Origin: Porites lobata
Lineage: Eukaryota; Cnidaria; Anthozoa; Scleractinia; Poritidae
Assembly: GCA_942486035.1 (NCBI GenBank)
Contig: CALNXK010000170.1
Location: 93,501-157,500, forward strand
Length of the DNA stretch: 64,000 nucleotides
Direction of reading: 5' to 3'
Positions 9,713 to 20,078 of this stretch are shown one piece after another. Within the stretch, counting starts at the first letter, position 1; each line of letters begins with the position of its first letter. A program made the translations under genes and the position numbers. The notes under the pieces were generated by a model, which was given only the letters and a program-made list of their open reading frames with translations, did not search any database and had not been told where the DNA came from.

Positions 9713-10648
9713 ATGGCCACCAACAGCAGTGGAATTGCTCGTTTAATTCCAAAATCACAGTGCATTCCATGGATTATTGTGCTCATTATGGAGTCTCTCT
9801 CGGTAGTCATCTTAAATCTCTTGATGGTCATTGTATTTGCGAAACATCGACAACTCCAGCGTCGTGGTACATACTTACTAATTCGGAATCTGGCGATAGT
9901 CGATCTCTTGGCTGGAGGAATATCAGGCCCCCTTCAAGTTGAAAGGATTAATTGGGAAGATTGTTATATATGGGAACTGGATGAGACGGCTTTCAGATTT
10001 GACTGGAAATTCTATTTAAAGTTTGCTTTCTCCAATTTCTTTCACTTTGCCTCCATTGCCAATCTAGTTGCTATTTCTTTAGAGAGAATGCACGCAACAT
10101 TATGCCCTTTAAGGCATCTTTTCTTGAAAAAATGGGTTTATCTTATTATAATAGTTGTCATTTGGGTAACGGCCGCCATCAGAGAGGCTATTCAGATTGC
10201 ACTGATGACACATGGACATCCTGAATCAGAAATGATAATTAATTCTACCTTATATACACCGTTTTACGTAATTGCTGTTGCCCTCATTTGCATTTCATAC
10301 ATTTCCATTTTTGTCAAGATTCGACGCAGTCCGCTTCCCAACCCCCAAAGAAATGGAGTGATCAACCGCGAACGACGCATAACTTCCACCCTCTTCATTG
10401 TTACGATTGTATCCCTTTTGGCGTTGCTACCAGTTATAGTATATTTGTGTGTGACCACTTTTATCCATCCTTTACGGCCATACTTTCACGCAAGAATGAT
10501 AGTTTTAGTGTTTTTCTTCGGCAATTCGTTAGCAAATCCTATCATATACGCCATGAAGATGCAGGGAGTCCGCGCAGGCCTGGTAGAATTATTTAGCAGG
10601 TCTACAAACGACGAAAACGCGGCCACTTTTCCACTTCGACGTAACTAA
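9713..10648 (+). CDS. Class A (rhodopsin-like) GPCR, copy 1, intact
   Basis: A 311-residue seven-helix receptor for an unknown ligand at the plasma membrane. I start at the ATG of MATNSSG, which gives a short extracellular N-terminus with an N-glycosylation sequon; the frame is open upstream but begins with a non-ATG codon and runs across a likely splice acceptor at about 9638. Seen: TM1 with N1.50 (VVILNLLMV), TM2 NLAIVDLLAG, TM3 ending SLERM in place of DRY, TM6 with LLALLP in place of CWLP, and TM7 NPIIYA. No cysteine is visible in the second extracellular loop, so the usual TM3-loop disulfide is missing, as in melanocortin/adenosine/cannabinoid-type receptors. A polyadenylation signal AATAAA lies at 10787. 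Intronless coding is common for cnidarian GPCR expansions. A tandem dead copy lies at 18362-19286. Confidence 0.85.
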   Translation: MATNSSGIARLIPKSQCIPWIIVLIMESLSVVILNLLMVIVFAKHRQLQRRGTYLLIRNLAIVDLLAGGISGPLQVERINWEDCYIWELDETAFRFDWKFYLKFAFSNFFHFASIANLVAISLERMHATLCPLRHLFLKKWVYLIIIVVIWVTAAIREAIQIALMTHGHPESEMIINSTLYTPFYVIAVALICISYISIFVKIRRSPLPNPQRNGVINRERRITSTLFIVTIVSLLALLPVIVYLCVTTFIHPLRPYFHARMIVLVFFFGNSLANPIIYAMKMQGVRAGLVELFSRSTNDENAATFPLRRN

Positions 10649-11130
10649 AGCGACTGAGTATCTGGTGCATACATTTTTCCCTTGTGTGATCGCCACTTTC
10701 AAGTGGGGGATGCCATAATAATCAGCATAAAAAAGCCGTCTGTCATGACTAGGAGTCGTCTCGTATTAGCGTACAGTAAATGAAAAAATAAAATTACAAT
10801 AGGGCTTAAAAAAACAAGCACTCTCTTTAAACAGGATTCGGAAAGAACGTCTAATTTAAGCCGTAGTTCAGTTTACATTTATGTTCGGGAAAGGGCCGGT
10901 CGTCAGTTGCCTATTAAAAGTGGCAATTGGAGCAAATCGGTGTCAGAGTGTGGCCCTTGATAAAAATGATTGGTCAACACTTTTATTAATAATACATATA
11001 TGCAATAAACTGGCGCAGCCGGTCTAGCAAACATTTGTCTTTTGTGCCCTAATTGAAACGCGAGTAACATCTGACACGTAGACAGACTAGAGTTGTGTCT
11101 TGTCTCTCGTCAATAGCGTAACGTTGCAAT
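10649..11130. other. GPCR 3' flank, shared block (no gene)
   Basis: Contains the likely polyadenylation signal at 10787-10792 and sequence that is repeated after the second GPCR (19287-19909). Part of it, from about 10965, occurs a third time at 22067. No coding content is seen. Confidence 0.6.
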
Positions 11131-11328
11131 GGCCGTATTCACACTACAGACGGGTTATCCATTGGATAATTCGCGTCAGACAGATAATACGTCTTAATTT
11201 AAAAATGGAATGGTCTTAATTTTGGATGGACAATCCGCCTGACTTTATTCATCTCTTTTTCCGTCAGTTTTGACGGATCTTGAACATCAGGGGAAGATCG
11301 ATCATCCGTCTCTAGTGTGAAAACGGCC
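11131..11328. mobile_element. ~200 bp MITE (ggccgtnttcacact family), copy 1
   Basis: The ends 'ggccgtattcacactacagac' and 'gtctctagtgtgaaaacggcc' are inverted repeats of about 20 bp, with more inverted 'ggataat'/'attatcc' pieces inside. The element is repeated as a truncated copy at 19910-20078 and a full copy at 22229-22444. It is non-coding and typical of a miniature TIR element; superfamily unknown. Confidence 0.75.
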
Positions 11329-13627
11329 AATTTTAGCGGTCAACAAACGAAAGTACCTTTTTTTTCCATCCAACCGTCCGAAAGGAGCTGTTGAATTTTC
11401 CTCTGCTAAACGCCCTTAAAGAAGACTTTTTGAGGCGAACTGTTATCTACTTTGAGGTCTGTCGTTTCAAGCAAGATTGCGGCTAAGTTCGCGTGTCAAA
11501 TAGTTATTTTTCATGAATATTTTATGAACCACCTCAGCACAGTTGGCCCCTTAATAACTTCAGCCTTTGGTGCTGGCAACAGGAGTCCTATTCCAAATAA
11601 TCGAAGCATTGTCAACAGCGATTGATAGCATGACTTGACTTAACATGCGTGCCGGTGGTGCACCTACAATTTAAAGGAAAGAAAAAATGTTCACTTGGTT
11701 ATACTCACTGTTCGAATCGTTCAAAAACAAACAGCAGTAGCTGAAAATAAACTTTTCGCTTGAAGAAAGCTGCAGTGGCGCTAGATTGCGTCCTCTTAAC
11801 CTTTTCGAACGAATCTTGCGTTCACAAGTATATAACTTCGTTCATGACTCGAGCATGGATAAACAGCGCACGCAGTGAAGGTTTAAGTCGCACTTCCTTG
11901 GAGATTAGATAAGAAACAAGACACTCTTAAAGTGTTAACTTGAGGTTGCTTGGAGATTAGATAAGAAATGAAGAGGAGATAAATTCTTAAGTGCAGCCAG
12001 ACATAGGTTACAAAGTAACTACTGACTGCACTTATGTCCAGGATCGATCTTGTTAGCAAAAATTTGCTAGCAAATTGTTTTCGGAATTTTAGCAAAAAAG
12101 ATTTAAAGAAAACTGCTATCAGAAAAGTATAGAAGAAAATAAAAGCAAATTTCGCAAATGAAGATGATTTTATTGTGAGCGTTTCGTCTAGCTACGTTCA
12201 GTTAAATATTCAATAATTGTACACAAAACCCCCTAAAAACTATTGAAAACTGTCTTTCAAACAGTATAATTTATTGTTAATGTCATTGCAGTTATTGTTA
12301 TATAGTCACAATAACAGAATCGATATTCGCCGAGCCATATCCTTTAGACGTTTAGAGCAATTCAAAAAAGCGTATACTGCTTTAAGTAAGTAAGCGACTG
12401 CTAGTGTAACTCCATTACTACATATTTCTTTAATCTACACTGATCTGTTTAGCGACTTCCATTTTTCTATTAGATTAGCAATTTCTTCAATCTTCCTCCT
12501 TTTGTTTTTCATTGTTAAAAATGTAAAATTTATTGCATAAGTATTGCAACTATTTTTTCTTTCGCTTCATTGTCAAAGTATTTAAAATTTACTCTCATTA
12601 TACTATTTACTATTTGTAATAGTCATTGTAATTATCACTAAATATCAATAAAAAAGAAAAATGATAATAATAATGATAAAAAATAACTAATATGGTGTTT
12701 AGACGTACTACGTTTATCTTGGCGCCAAATTGTAAGCGCAACTGGATTTATCAATGTACGACAGTGCAACAGGATTAGGAGCTCTTAAAAGCACCTTCAA
12801 ACTCTCGGAAGTATTGTTTTCCTCGCGGCTAGAATCGGCTGAAGGAAAATCGAGCGAGCGAAGATTTAAGGTAAATTTTGTGTGTTTTTTTGTAGAAGAG
12901 AAAGTCTGTTTGAAATGTAAATTTATCAATTAGCATTGTGTTATTGACTTTTTGGTCGAGTTGATGCTAAATTTAAGCATATATTTTAGGAAACACGCTA
13001 AACTTCGGGACAGCTTTGTTGTGAAGTTTTCATCGCATCGATTAAAAATTTTAGTTGAGTTTAGAAGGGCACATTACGCTGGAATAGGCGAATTTCATTT
13101 GGGTACAGAAACATTTGGGTTTTCAAATAAATTTTTTAAAAAATAACTTCTGTGTGTATTATTTTGTTCCTCAGTGTTCATTCATAACAGTCGTTCAGAG
13201 AACGGTCGAAAAACAACAGCTTCAGCGCTGGCTGTGTGTCGGCGAATTTCAGTTGCAACTTTCAGCCTGAACTTTGACTTTCATAGTTGGATTTCCCCAG
13301 ACAGATTTCGATACAAAGCTAATTAATTTCTTTTTATTTCATTTATTCAGTTTTAGCTTATTTTTTAGAGTCTTTTTAGTTGGTGTTTATAGTTGCAGCT
13401 ATAGTTTTCCCTCAAAGTTTTTACTCTAATATTAAGAGCAAGTAGACAGATGCCATTCAGAATAGCAACGAAAAACGTTTTGCAATTTACCTGAAGACGG
13501 AGAACGGTTGATTCAGCGAAAGAAAAACTCAAAGGGGTGGGCAGATGGCAGCATACATGAACTCGGGCCGATGAATCAACCGAAGCCATACGGAAAATAA
13601 TGTTTTTCTCTTTTGATTATGTTATAA
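11329..13627. other. No gene; repeat-derived, AT-rich
   Basis: 11329-11640 is shared with 22445-22755, and 11610-11885 has a diverged copy at 43865-44150 ('agcgattgatagcatgacttga' and 'gaaaataaacttttcgcttga' are recognisable in both). 12100-12700 is very AT-rich with short A/T runs. The short open frames at 12714-12929, 12952-13146 and 13365-13589 have no recognisable domain and no sign of selection. Confidence 0.6.
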
Positions 13628-13817
13628 AAGAAATGGTAACCGTTGCCACTGTGCAACGATGGAGTTATGGATGCCCTTGGGAGGTTTGCTAAGCACTCAA
13701 GAAGCTAGAGTCGCACGAGGCGATAGCCGAGTGCGACTCTTACGCTTCTTTCGTGCTTAGCAACCTCCCGCGTGTATCCATAACTCCATGGTTGCACGCT
13801 GCACGTTTACCATTTCT
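13628..13817. repeat. 190 bp palindromic (hairpin) element
   Basis: The left half 'agaaatggtaac ... tgcaacgatggagttatgga ... gaggtttgctaagcac' is the inverse of the right half 'gtgcttagcaacctc ... tccataactccatggttgca ... gtttaccatttct'. The centre folds again as 'gagtcgcacgagg / ccgagtgcgactc'. Such fold-back units are non-coding MITE-like elements. The central motif is shared with the hairpins at 24.6 and 25.4 kb. Confidence 0.8.
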
Positions 13818-15185
13818 TAAATGAACCACAAATGTTATCAAAACGAGCAAGGGTAGCAACATTTGGTATATAGGTCAGTATTGTAGACTATTTTAATTTA
13901 GTCAGTCGCTCAAAAAACTGGCCGTTGTCGAGAGATTATTTTGGTAGTCGAGGACGCGCTGTAGTGGCCGTTGCTATTTTTAAAGAAATTTAAACAAGAG
14001 TTAATGAACCAATGGACTACCAGCCGGGACAAATAAAGTGGCCGCGCACTCTGAGGGTTTTTTTTTTTTTTTATCTCTGGGAGTTATTCGTAACCAATTC
14101 TCAAAAGGTACCACTGGAATATAAATAGCAAGAAACATCAAATTCAAGATCTTACCTTCGATTATTAATGCCAGCTTATTGGATTTCACTGGGTTTTTAG
14201 CGCTGAAAACCAGCCAAAAACTCGCCATTTTTGTATGGATTTTCACGCGCGCAGACTTTCACGGCAAGATTAAAACCAAAAAATTGTTAAAATTGCAAAC
14301 GGTACCACCTGATATCGTGACATGGTTCGTCTGCCTTTAACATCAACACAGTATTTTAAACCAAGGAATGTGAAAAAAAAAAACAACTCTTTTTTCGTTC
14401 TCTTTTGAATTTAACCTGAACCTATGAGGGGTAGACAACGCAAAAAAATTTCCAGAAAACGTCTTTGAAAGCCAAACAAATTTCTTTTCGAGCTCAGCCG
14501 ACATCTTTTTATTTTCAAACTTGTTTCCGGTACTTTATGACAGATTTGTTGTTTTCACCTCGTGTATCCTTCATTTAGAAGTGTCAAGGCTAAAAACGGC
14601 AAAACACTAGCCCCCGCCCAGACGGAAGTTTTTGGTTGACCTCAACGGACTGGGAAAGAGGTGGCCGTTAGTGAAGGTTCGACTGTATATTTACATTTTA
14701 AATGTAAGTCTAACACTCTGATCCATCCGTTTTTGGATGATCAATTGATGTAGTTCTTGGCAGAACAACTACATAGAAATCAAAGCCTAGATGCGATCTT
14801 GCAATAAAACCATGTTTGGGCACTGATCAGCGCGTAAACGAAAGGCTCATAAAAACTAGTATCTTAAAAAGGTTTTGTGCACAGTAAGGAAATATGTACC
14901 TCAAAATTTCTCTGAACTAAACTTACAATTGCTCCGTTACGCATACCCAATGTTTATATCAAATTATTTCCACGAAGGCAACTTGGGTTGGTTAAAATTT
15001 GCGTCTCTCATCGGTGTCAGGTGAGATGATCATCTCTCTTGGTCGTAGGCCGGGGGAGTGGCGCTCCATTATAATTGATGACCTATAATGAGAAGCTTCG
15101 TCCGAAAGGGGTACCTTTTTCAAGGCTTCAGGTATATCAAAGGGTAGCAATGCACGAGTTCAAGCATGTGGAAGAGGGTTGGAAT
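13818..15185. other. No gene; TIR-element remnants
   Basis: 13915-13935 'actggccgttgtcgagagat' and 14660-14692 'ggtggccgttagtgaaggttcgactgta' belong to a dispersed family with 'ggccgtt...ggttcgactgta' ends; 52020-52075 is another piece. A poly-T run lies at 14059-14073. No coding sequence is recognised. Confidence 0.5.
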
Positions 15186-16575
15186 CTATGATTTATATAT
15201 TTTGAAGGTCCTTTCCTTTTCTGGAAAAAATGGTATATAAAAGGCCTAAGGGGTTGAATCTTGGGGCGGAGCCTCCCCGAATAAAACTGTGTTAATGTAA
15301 TTACTCAAGATTCTTCTGCACAGACTCTCTTGTCGCTTTGGTATTAATGGCAAAACCCTGCGCTGGTTCAAGTCCTACCTTGGGAATCGTAAACAAGTTG
15401 TCAATGCGAAGGGGGCAACATCGTGTAGCAAGGACTTGCGGTGTGGCGTGCTCCAAGGATCTGTTCTGGGGCCTATATTGTATGTATGGTACACGTCCCC
15501 GCTAGGCGACATTGTCAGAAGTCATGGCCTATCATGTCATTTCTAGGCTGATGACGCTCAGCTTTACTGCTCATTCAAGCTTCATGATCAAGCGGCTTCA
15601 GTGCAAGCAATTGAGTCTTGTTTAAATGATATTGATGCAGAGATGCTTGCAAGCATGTTAAAGCTGAACAGGGATAAAACTGAGCTCCTAGTGATTGGAC
15701 CTAAGCACAAAGTCAACCCAACTATCAAGGGTATTCATGTGGCTGGTGAATACATCGAAGTCTCTAATAATGCTAGAAATATAGGTGTAATTTTTGATTC
15801 CCATGTCAACTTAGAGAAACATATCATGAACGCAAAACGGCCTTCTATCATTTACGAAATATAGCAAAGATAAGAAACTGTCTCTCTCAGGATAATGCTG
15901 AGACACTTGTTCATGCATTTATTTCGTCTAAGCCCAATCGCTTATTGATAAGCTACAGTATGTACAAAACTGCGCAGCTCGACTGGTGACTTGAACTCGA
16001 AGCTCAGAACATATAACACCAGTTCTTCGTAGACTACACTGGCTACCAGTCAGACAGTGAATTAAGTACAAAATACTACTTCTTACGTACAAAGCACTGA
16101 ATGGCATGGTGCCAAAATACATAGCACTTATCTCCTTCAGCCCTATACTCCATCCGACAAGGCAATTACGATCTTCTTCAAAAAATGTGCTTGTAACACA
16201 TAAGTATAATATCACGTTTTACGGTAACAGATCTTTTCAAGTTGCTGCATCCAGGCTCTTGAACTCCCTTACCGATAACTTAAGATCAATCCAGAACCTT
16301 AATGGTTTTAAGAATAAGATTAAAACACTACTTTTTAGAGGCTTTTATTAGTCAGTTGACCACCCTTTTTTCTTTTATTGTATATATTTTCCTTAGTTAA
16401 TCTTAGCAAGTCAAATGTATCTTATTTTTTAAAATTAATTTCTACAGCTGTTACATATTTTCTTTAATAACTCAAATATATTTTTTCTATTTTTGAGCAC
16501 TACGATTATTGTAAAGCGCCATTGAGCTCACGGAAATGGCGCTATATAAATTCTTGTATTGTTATATTATTATTG
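15186..16575 (+). mobile_element. CR1/L2-like LINE copy B, uninterrupted but dead
   Basis: Collinear with copy A (1490-9240) without the insertions. It encodes RT pieces ('RFGINGKTLRWFKSYL', then the YxDD region with the Tyr-Asp codons mutated, then 15601-15864 with 'MLKLNRDKTELLVIGP') and the C-terminal end at 16106-16351 ('GNRSFQVAASRLLNSLTDNL', 'LNGFKNKIKTLLFRGFY'). The 3' tail has 'gtaaagcgccattgagctcacggaaatggcgctatataaa' (here joined from two short runs), characteristic of coral CR1/L2-like LINEs, followed by a short 'ttattattat' run. Several frameshifts make it a pseudogene. Confidence 0.85.
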
Positions 16576-16936
16576 TACTCCCTCCCCCCTCCTAGGACTG
16601 TGATCTGTATGCAGCACTTCCTGTCTTAGCCGTGGAAAAGGCGGGGAAAATCACAGCCAGTGTTGTATTCAAAATCTATTTGACAGCCGTTAAAGTAGAG
16701 TTACATAGGATTTTTCACTTTTTCCAACAATTGTCTTCTTCAGATCTTCTTTCCCTCTGATAATTTGTTCTTCTCTTTTTTATTTTTATTGGTTTTTGGC
16801 ATTCTGCAGATACGCACGTTCTTAGCGACATGTAGGTAGAAAAACCCTTTATCATATTTGAGGTATCTAAAGGCGATTTCACACACTGTTGGTTTTCAAG
16901 AAGGGTCTGGGAGTAAACTATCTTTTGCAAAAGCCT
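16576..16936. other. No gene seen
   Basis: Intervening sequence between the LINE tail and the MITE. Present only in duplication copy B, because copy A has lost the corresponding stretch. No domain or repeat structure is recognised. Confidence 0.5.
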
Positions 16937-17127
16937 TACAGTCAAACCTTGTTAATACGGACACTGAGGGGGTCGTAGAAAGTGCCCGTATTAACGGGGT
17001 GTCCGTGTAAAGTAGGTCGAATTTAGAGACAATGTAAGGGCTTTCTTACCTCAGGGACAAAGAAAACTGTCCGTAAAAGTGAAGTGTCCGTATTATGTGG
17101 GTATCCGTAAAGCGGGGTTGGACTGTA
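16937..17127. mobile_element. ~190 bp Tigger-like MITE (gtccgtaa family)
   Basis: Starts 'tacagtcaaaccttgttaa' and ends 'agcggggttggactgta', inverted repeats beginning with TA-CAGT. It carries repeated 'gtccgtatt' phrases pointing inward. The CAGT(G/C)-AACC-type ends with TA borders resemble pogo/Tigger elements; a longer relative with better ends lies at 50853-51675 and a remnant at 50133-50266. Confidence 0.65.
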
Positions 17128-17320
17128 CTCAGCTACATTCGAGAATGTTTAAAATTCTTTAGTTACAATTTTTGGAACGAAAATGTACACTTGGGTGACT
17201 TAAATTCGGCTTTACATAATTTTTATTATGCTGCTCAGTACTATAAATAATCTGTTGTGCTGTTTTTACTGTATCTATGTTTCTTTGTCATGACATACAG
17301 TTGTACTAAGGGGCACAATA

Positions 17321-18159
17321 GGGAACTTAAGAACCACGACGACGGCTTGGTCGACGACGACCGGAAGTGGGTTACACTGTACTGTGCAAGCTCGTCCAGT
17401 AAATTTCGTCGTCGTGGTGTCGTCGACGACGCCAAACAAAGTAGACTCATGTCGTTCTGCAATCCACAAGCTTCGGCAGGTATAAATCCACTGTTTTAAG
17501 CGATTTTTGAAGGCCTTTGCATTTTCTTGTCCTCCTAAATCCAGGTATCGTTCCTTTTTTCTCCTAACAAGCGATCGATGTTGATTGAAAATTCGACTAA
17601 TGAATTGATTTTACTTTGAAGAATGACAACAGCTGAGGAGGCCGAGAGAGCGAACTCGCAAGTGAATTGTGATAAATTTATTTATACGTATTTAGGTAAG
17701 GAAAATCACATATTTTTAATATAGAGGAAATAAACTTTATATGGAAAAGAGCTATCACATCAGAATGTCTCTTTTTTCGAAATCTAAACTCTGACAGACA
17801 CTCGGACTCGGTCATCTGATTCAAGTTGAAAGTTGACTAATTTCGTATGGAAAGTAGGTGTATTTCCACTCGAAAAGGTCAGACAACACAAAACATTTTT
17901 CATCGTCAATGAAATTAGACGTACGGCTTGAGCAAATAAGATCTTGCATTGTTTTGAAAGACGCCATTGCGGAAAACTTTGTTGCGAACGAACATCGCAG
18001 TTTTAGATCTGTGTTTACCTTCAATGTCGTCGTCGTCGACCAACCAAACGACTGCATCTTAACAGCCCTTTTTCCCGCCGAAAATGACGTTCTCGTTCCA
18101 GTCTTTTCCCAGTCAACAGACGTCGTCGTCGTGAACTTCGTCGTGGTTCTTAAGTTCCC
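17321..18159. mobile_element. 839 bp TIR insertion upstream of GPCR copy 2
   Basis: The ends 'gggaacttaagaaccacgac' and 'gtcgtggttcttaagttccc' are ~24 bp near-perfect inverted repeats rich in 'cgacgacg'. GPCR copy 1 has the empty site (9520-9530, 'cacaatattag'), so the borders are known. A 3 bp duplication (ATA, or TA depending on the border chosen) is likely. The interior contains no transposase. It inserted after the GPCR duplication. Confidence 0.85.
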
Positions 18160-18361
18160 TAATATTAGTCTGCCTTGATGTGCTCCTCTCCTACTTAGTA
18201 TTATTTCATTTTCTGTAATTAATAGTGTTTGCAATTAATGCTAATTGGAGGAAAAATACAAATACAAACACGTGATTTTTCCAGGTTACCTAGACAACCA
18301 TTTACTGGAAGGCAGTGTACAGCTATACGTCCTTCCCTCAGAAAAAAAGGGCTGGAAGGCA

Positions 18362-19286
18362 ATGGCTACCAACAGAAGTGGTATTGCTTGTTTAATTCCA
18401 AAATCACAGTACATTCTATGGATTATTGTGCCCATTATGGAGTCTCTCTCGGTAGTCATCGTAAATCTCTTGATGGTCATTGTATTTGCGAAACATCGAC
18501 AACTCCAGCGTCGTGGTACATACTTACTAATTCGGAATCTGGCGATAGTCGATCTCTTAGCTGGAGGAATATCAGACCCTTTACAAATTGAAAGGATTAA
18601 TTTGGAGGACTGTGATATATGGGAACTGGATGAGACGGCTTTCAGACTTGACTGGAAATTATGTTTAAAATTTGCACTGCTCAATTTCTTCCAGTTTGCC
18701 TCCATCGCTAATCTAGTTGCTATTTCTTTAGAGAGAATGCACGCAACATTATGCCCTTCAAGGCATCTTTTCTTGAAAAAATGGGTTTATCTAATTATAA
18801 TAGTTGTCATTTGGGTAACGGCCGCCATCAGAGAGGCTATTCAGATTGCACTGATGACACATGGACATCCTGAATTAGAAATGATACTTAATTCTACCTT
18901 ATATACACTGTTTTACATAATTGCTGTTGCTCTCATTTGCATTTCATACATTTCCATTTTTGTCAAGGTTCGACGCAGTCCGCTCCCCTTCCCCCAAAGA
19001 AATGGAGTGATCAACCGCGAACGACGCATAACTTCCACCCTCTTCATTGTTACGATTGTATCCCTTTTGGCGTTGCTATCCTTTATAGTATATTTGTGTG
19101 TGTGACCACTTTTATCCATACTTTCACGCAAGAATGATAGTTTTAGTGTTTTTCTTCCACAATTCGTTAGCAAATCCTATCATATACGCCATGAAGATGC
19201 AGGGAGTCCGCGCAGGCCTGGTAGAATTATTTAGCAGGTCTACAAACGACGAAAACGCGGCCACTTTTCCACTTCGACGTAACTGA
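18362..19286 (+). pseudogene. Class A GPCR, copy 2, frameshifted
   Basis: About 95% identical in sequence to the receptor at 9713-10648, starting at the equivalent ATG (MATNRSG). The N-terminus, TM1-TM5 and most of TM6 are open. After 'FIVYLCV' a 'gt' microsatellite has two extra bases (gtgtgtgtga against gtgtgtga at about 19095-19105) and a further 13 bases are missing about 20 bases later (net -11). The frame is therefore lost before TM7. The rest (FHARMIVLVFFF ... NPIIYA ... FPLRRN) survives in another frame at 19098-19286. A truncated receptor without TM7 would not be a normal GPCR, so I call it a pseudogene unless the assembly is wrong here. Confidence 0.85.
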
Positions 19287-19909
19287 AGCGACAGTATCTG
19301 GTCTATGCATGTTTCCCTTCAGTTATCCCCACTTTCAATGGTGAATGCAATGATACTCAGCGTAAAAAAGCCTTCTCTCATGGGTAGGACTCGTCTCGTT
19401 TGGTTAGCGTACAGTAAATGAAATGATAAAGTTACAAAAGGACATAAAAAACAAGTACGTCCTGTTCAAACAGGATTAGAAAGGGCGTCTAATTTAAGCC
19501 ATAGTTCAGTTGACATTTACGTTCGGGGAAGGGCTTGCGTTGCCTATTAAAAGTGGGAATTGGAGCAAATCGGTGTGAGAGTGTTGTCAGAGTGGTAAGA
19601 GAAACTGTGATTCGATTCAGTTTCGAAAATTCAGTGTCTCAAATCCAGTTAGAAATGGCAACGTCTGTTTACTTAACCAAAAATGTCATTTAAAGTTTGA
19701 CTCAGTATTACTCGCCAGATGAAGCCATTATGGCTCTTGATAAAAATGATTGGTCACCACTTTTATTAATAATACATATATGCAATAAAATGGCGCAGCC
19801 GGTCTAGCAAACATTTGTCTTTTGTGCCCTAATTGAAACGCGAGTACATCTGACACGTAGACAGACGAGACTTGTGTCTTGTCTCTCGTCAATAGCGTAA
19901 CGTTGCAAT
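19287..19909. other. GPCR copy 2 3' flank (duplicated block, no gene)
   Basis: Repeats 10649-11130 with small indels, including a ~150 bp stretch (about 19590-19740) not present in copy 1. No coding content. Confidence 0.6.
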
Positions 19910-20078
19910 GGCCGTATTCACACTACAGACGGGTTATCCATTGGATAATTCGCGTCAGACAGATAATATGTCTTAATTTAAAAATGGAACGGTCTTAATT
20001 TTGGATGGACAATCCGCCTGACTTTATTCATCTCTTTTTCCGTCAGTTTTGACGGATCTTGAACATCAGGGGAAGATC
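19910..20078. mobile_element. ggccgtnttcacact MITE, copy 2, truncated
   Basis: Matches the first ~165 bp of the MITE at 11131-11328 and stops abruptly at 20078, where the Tx1-like LINE begins. Its right terminal repeat is absent. Confidence 0.75.
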
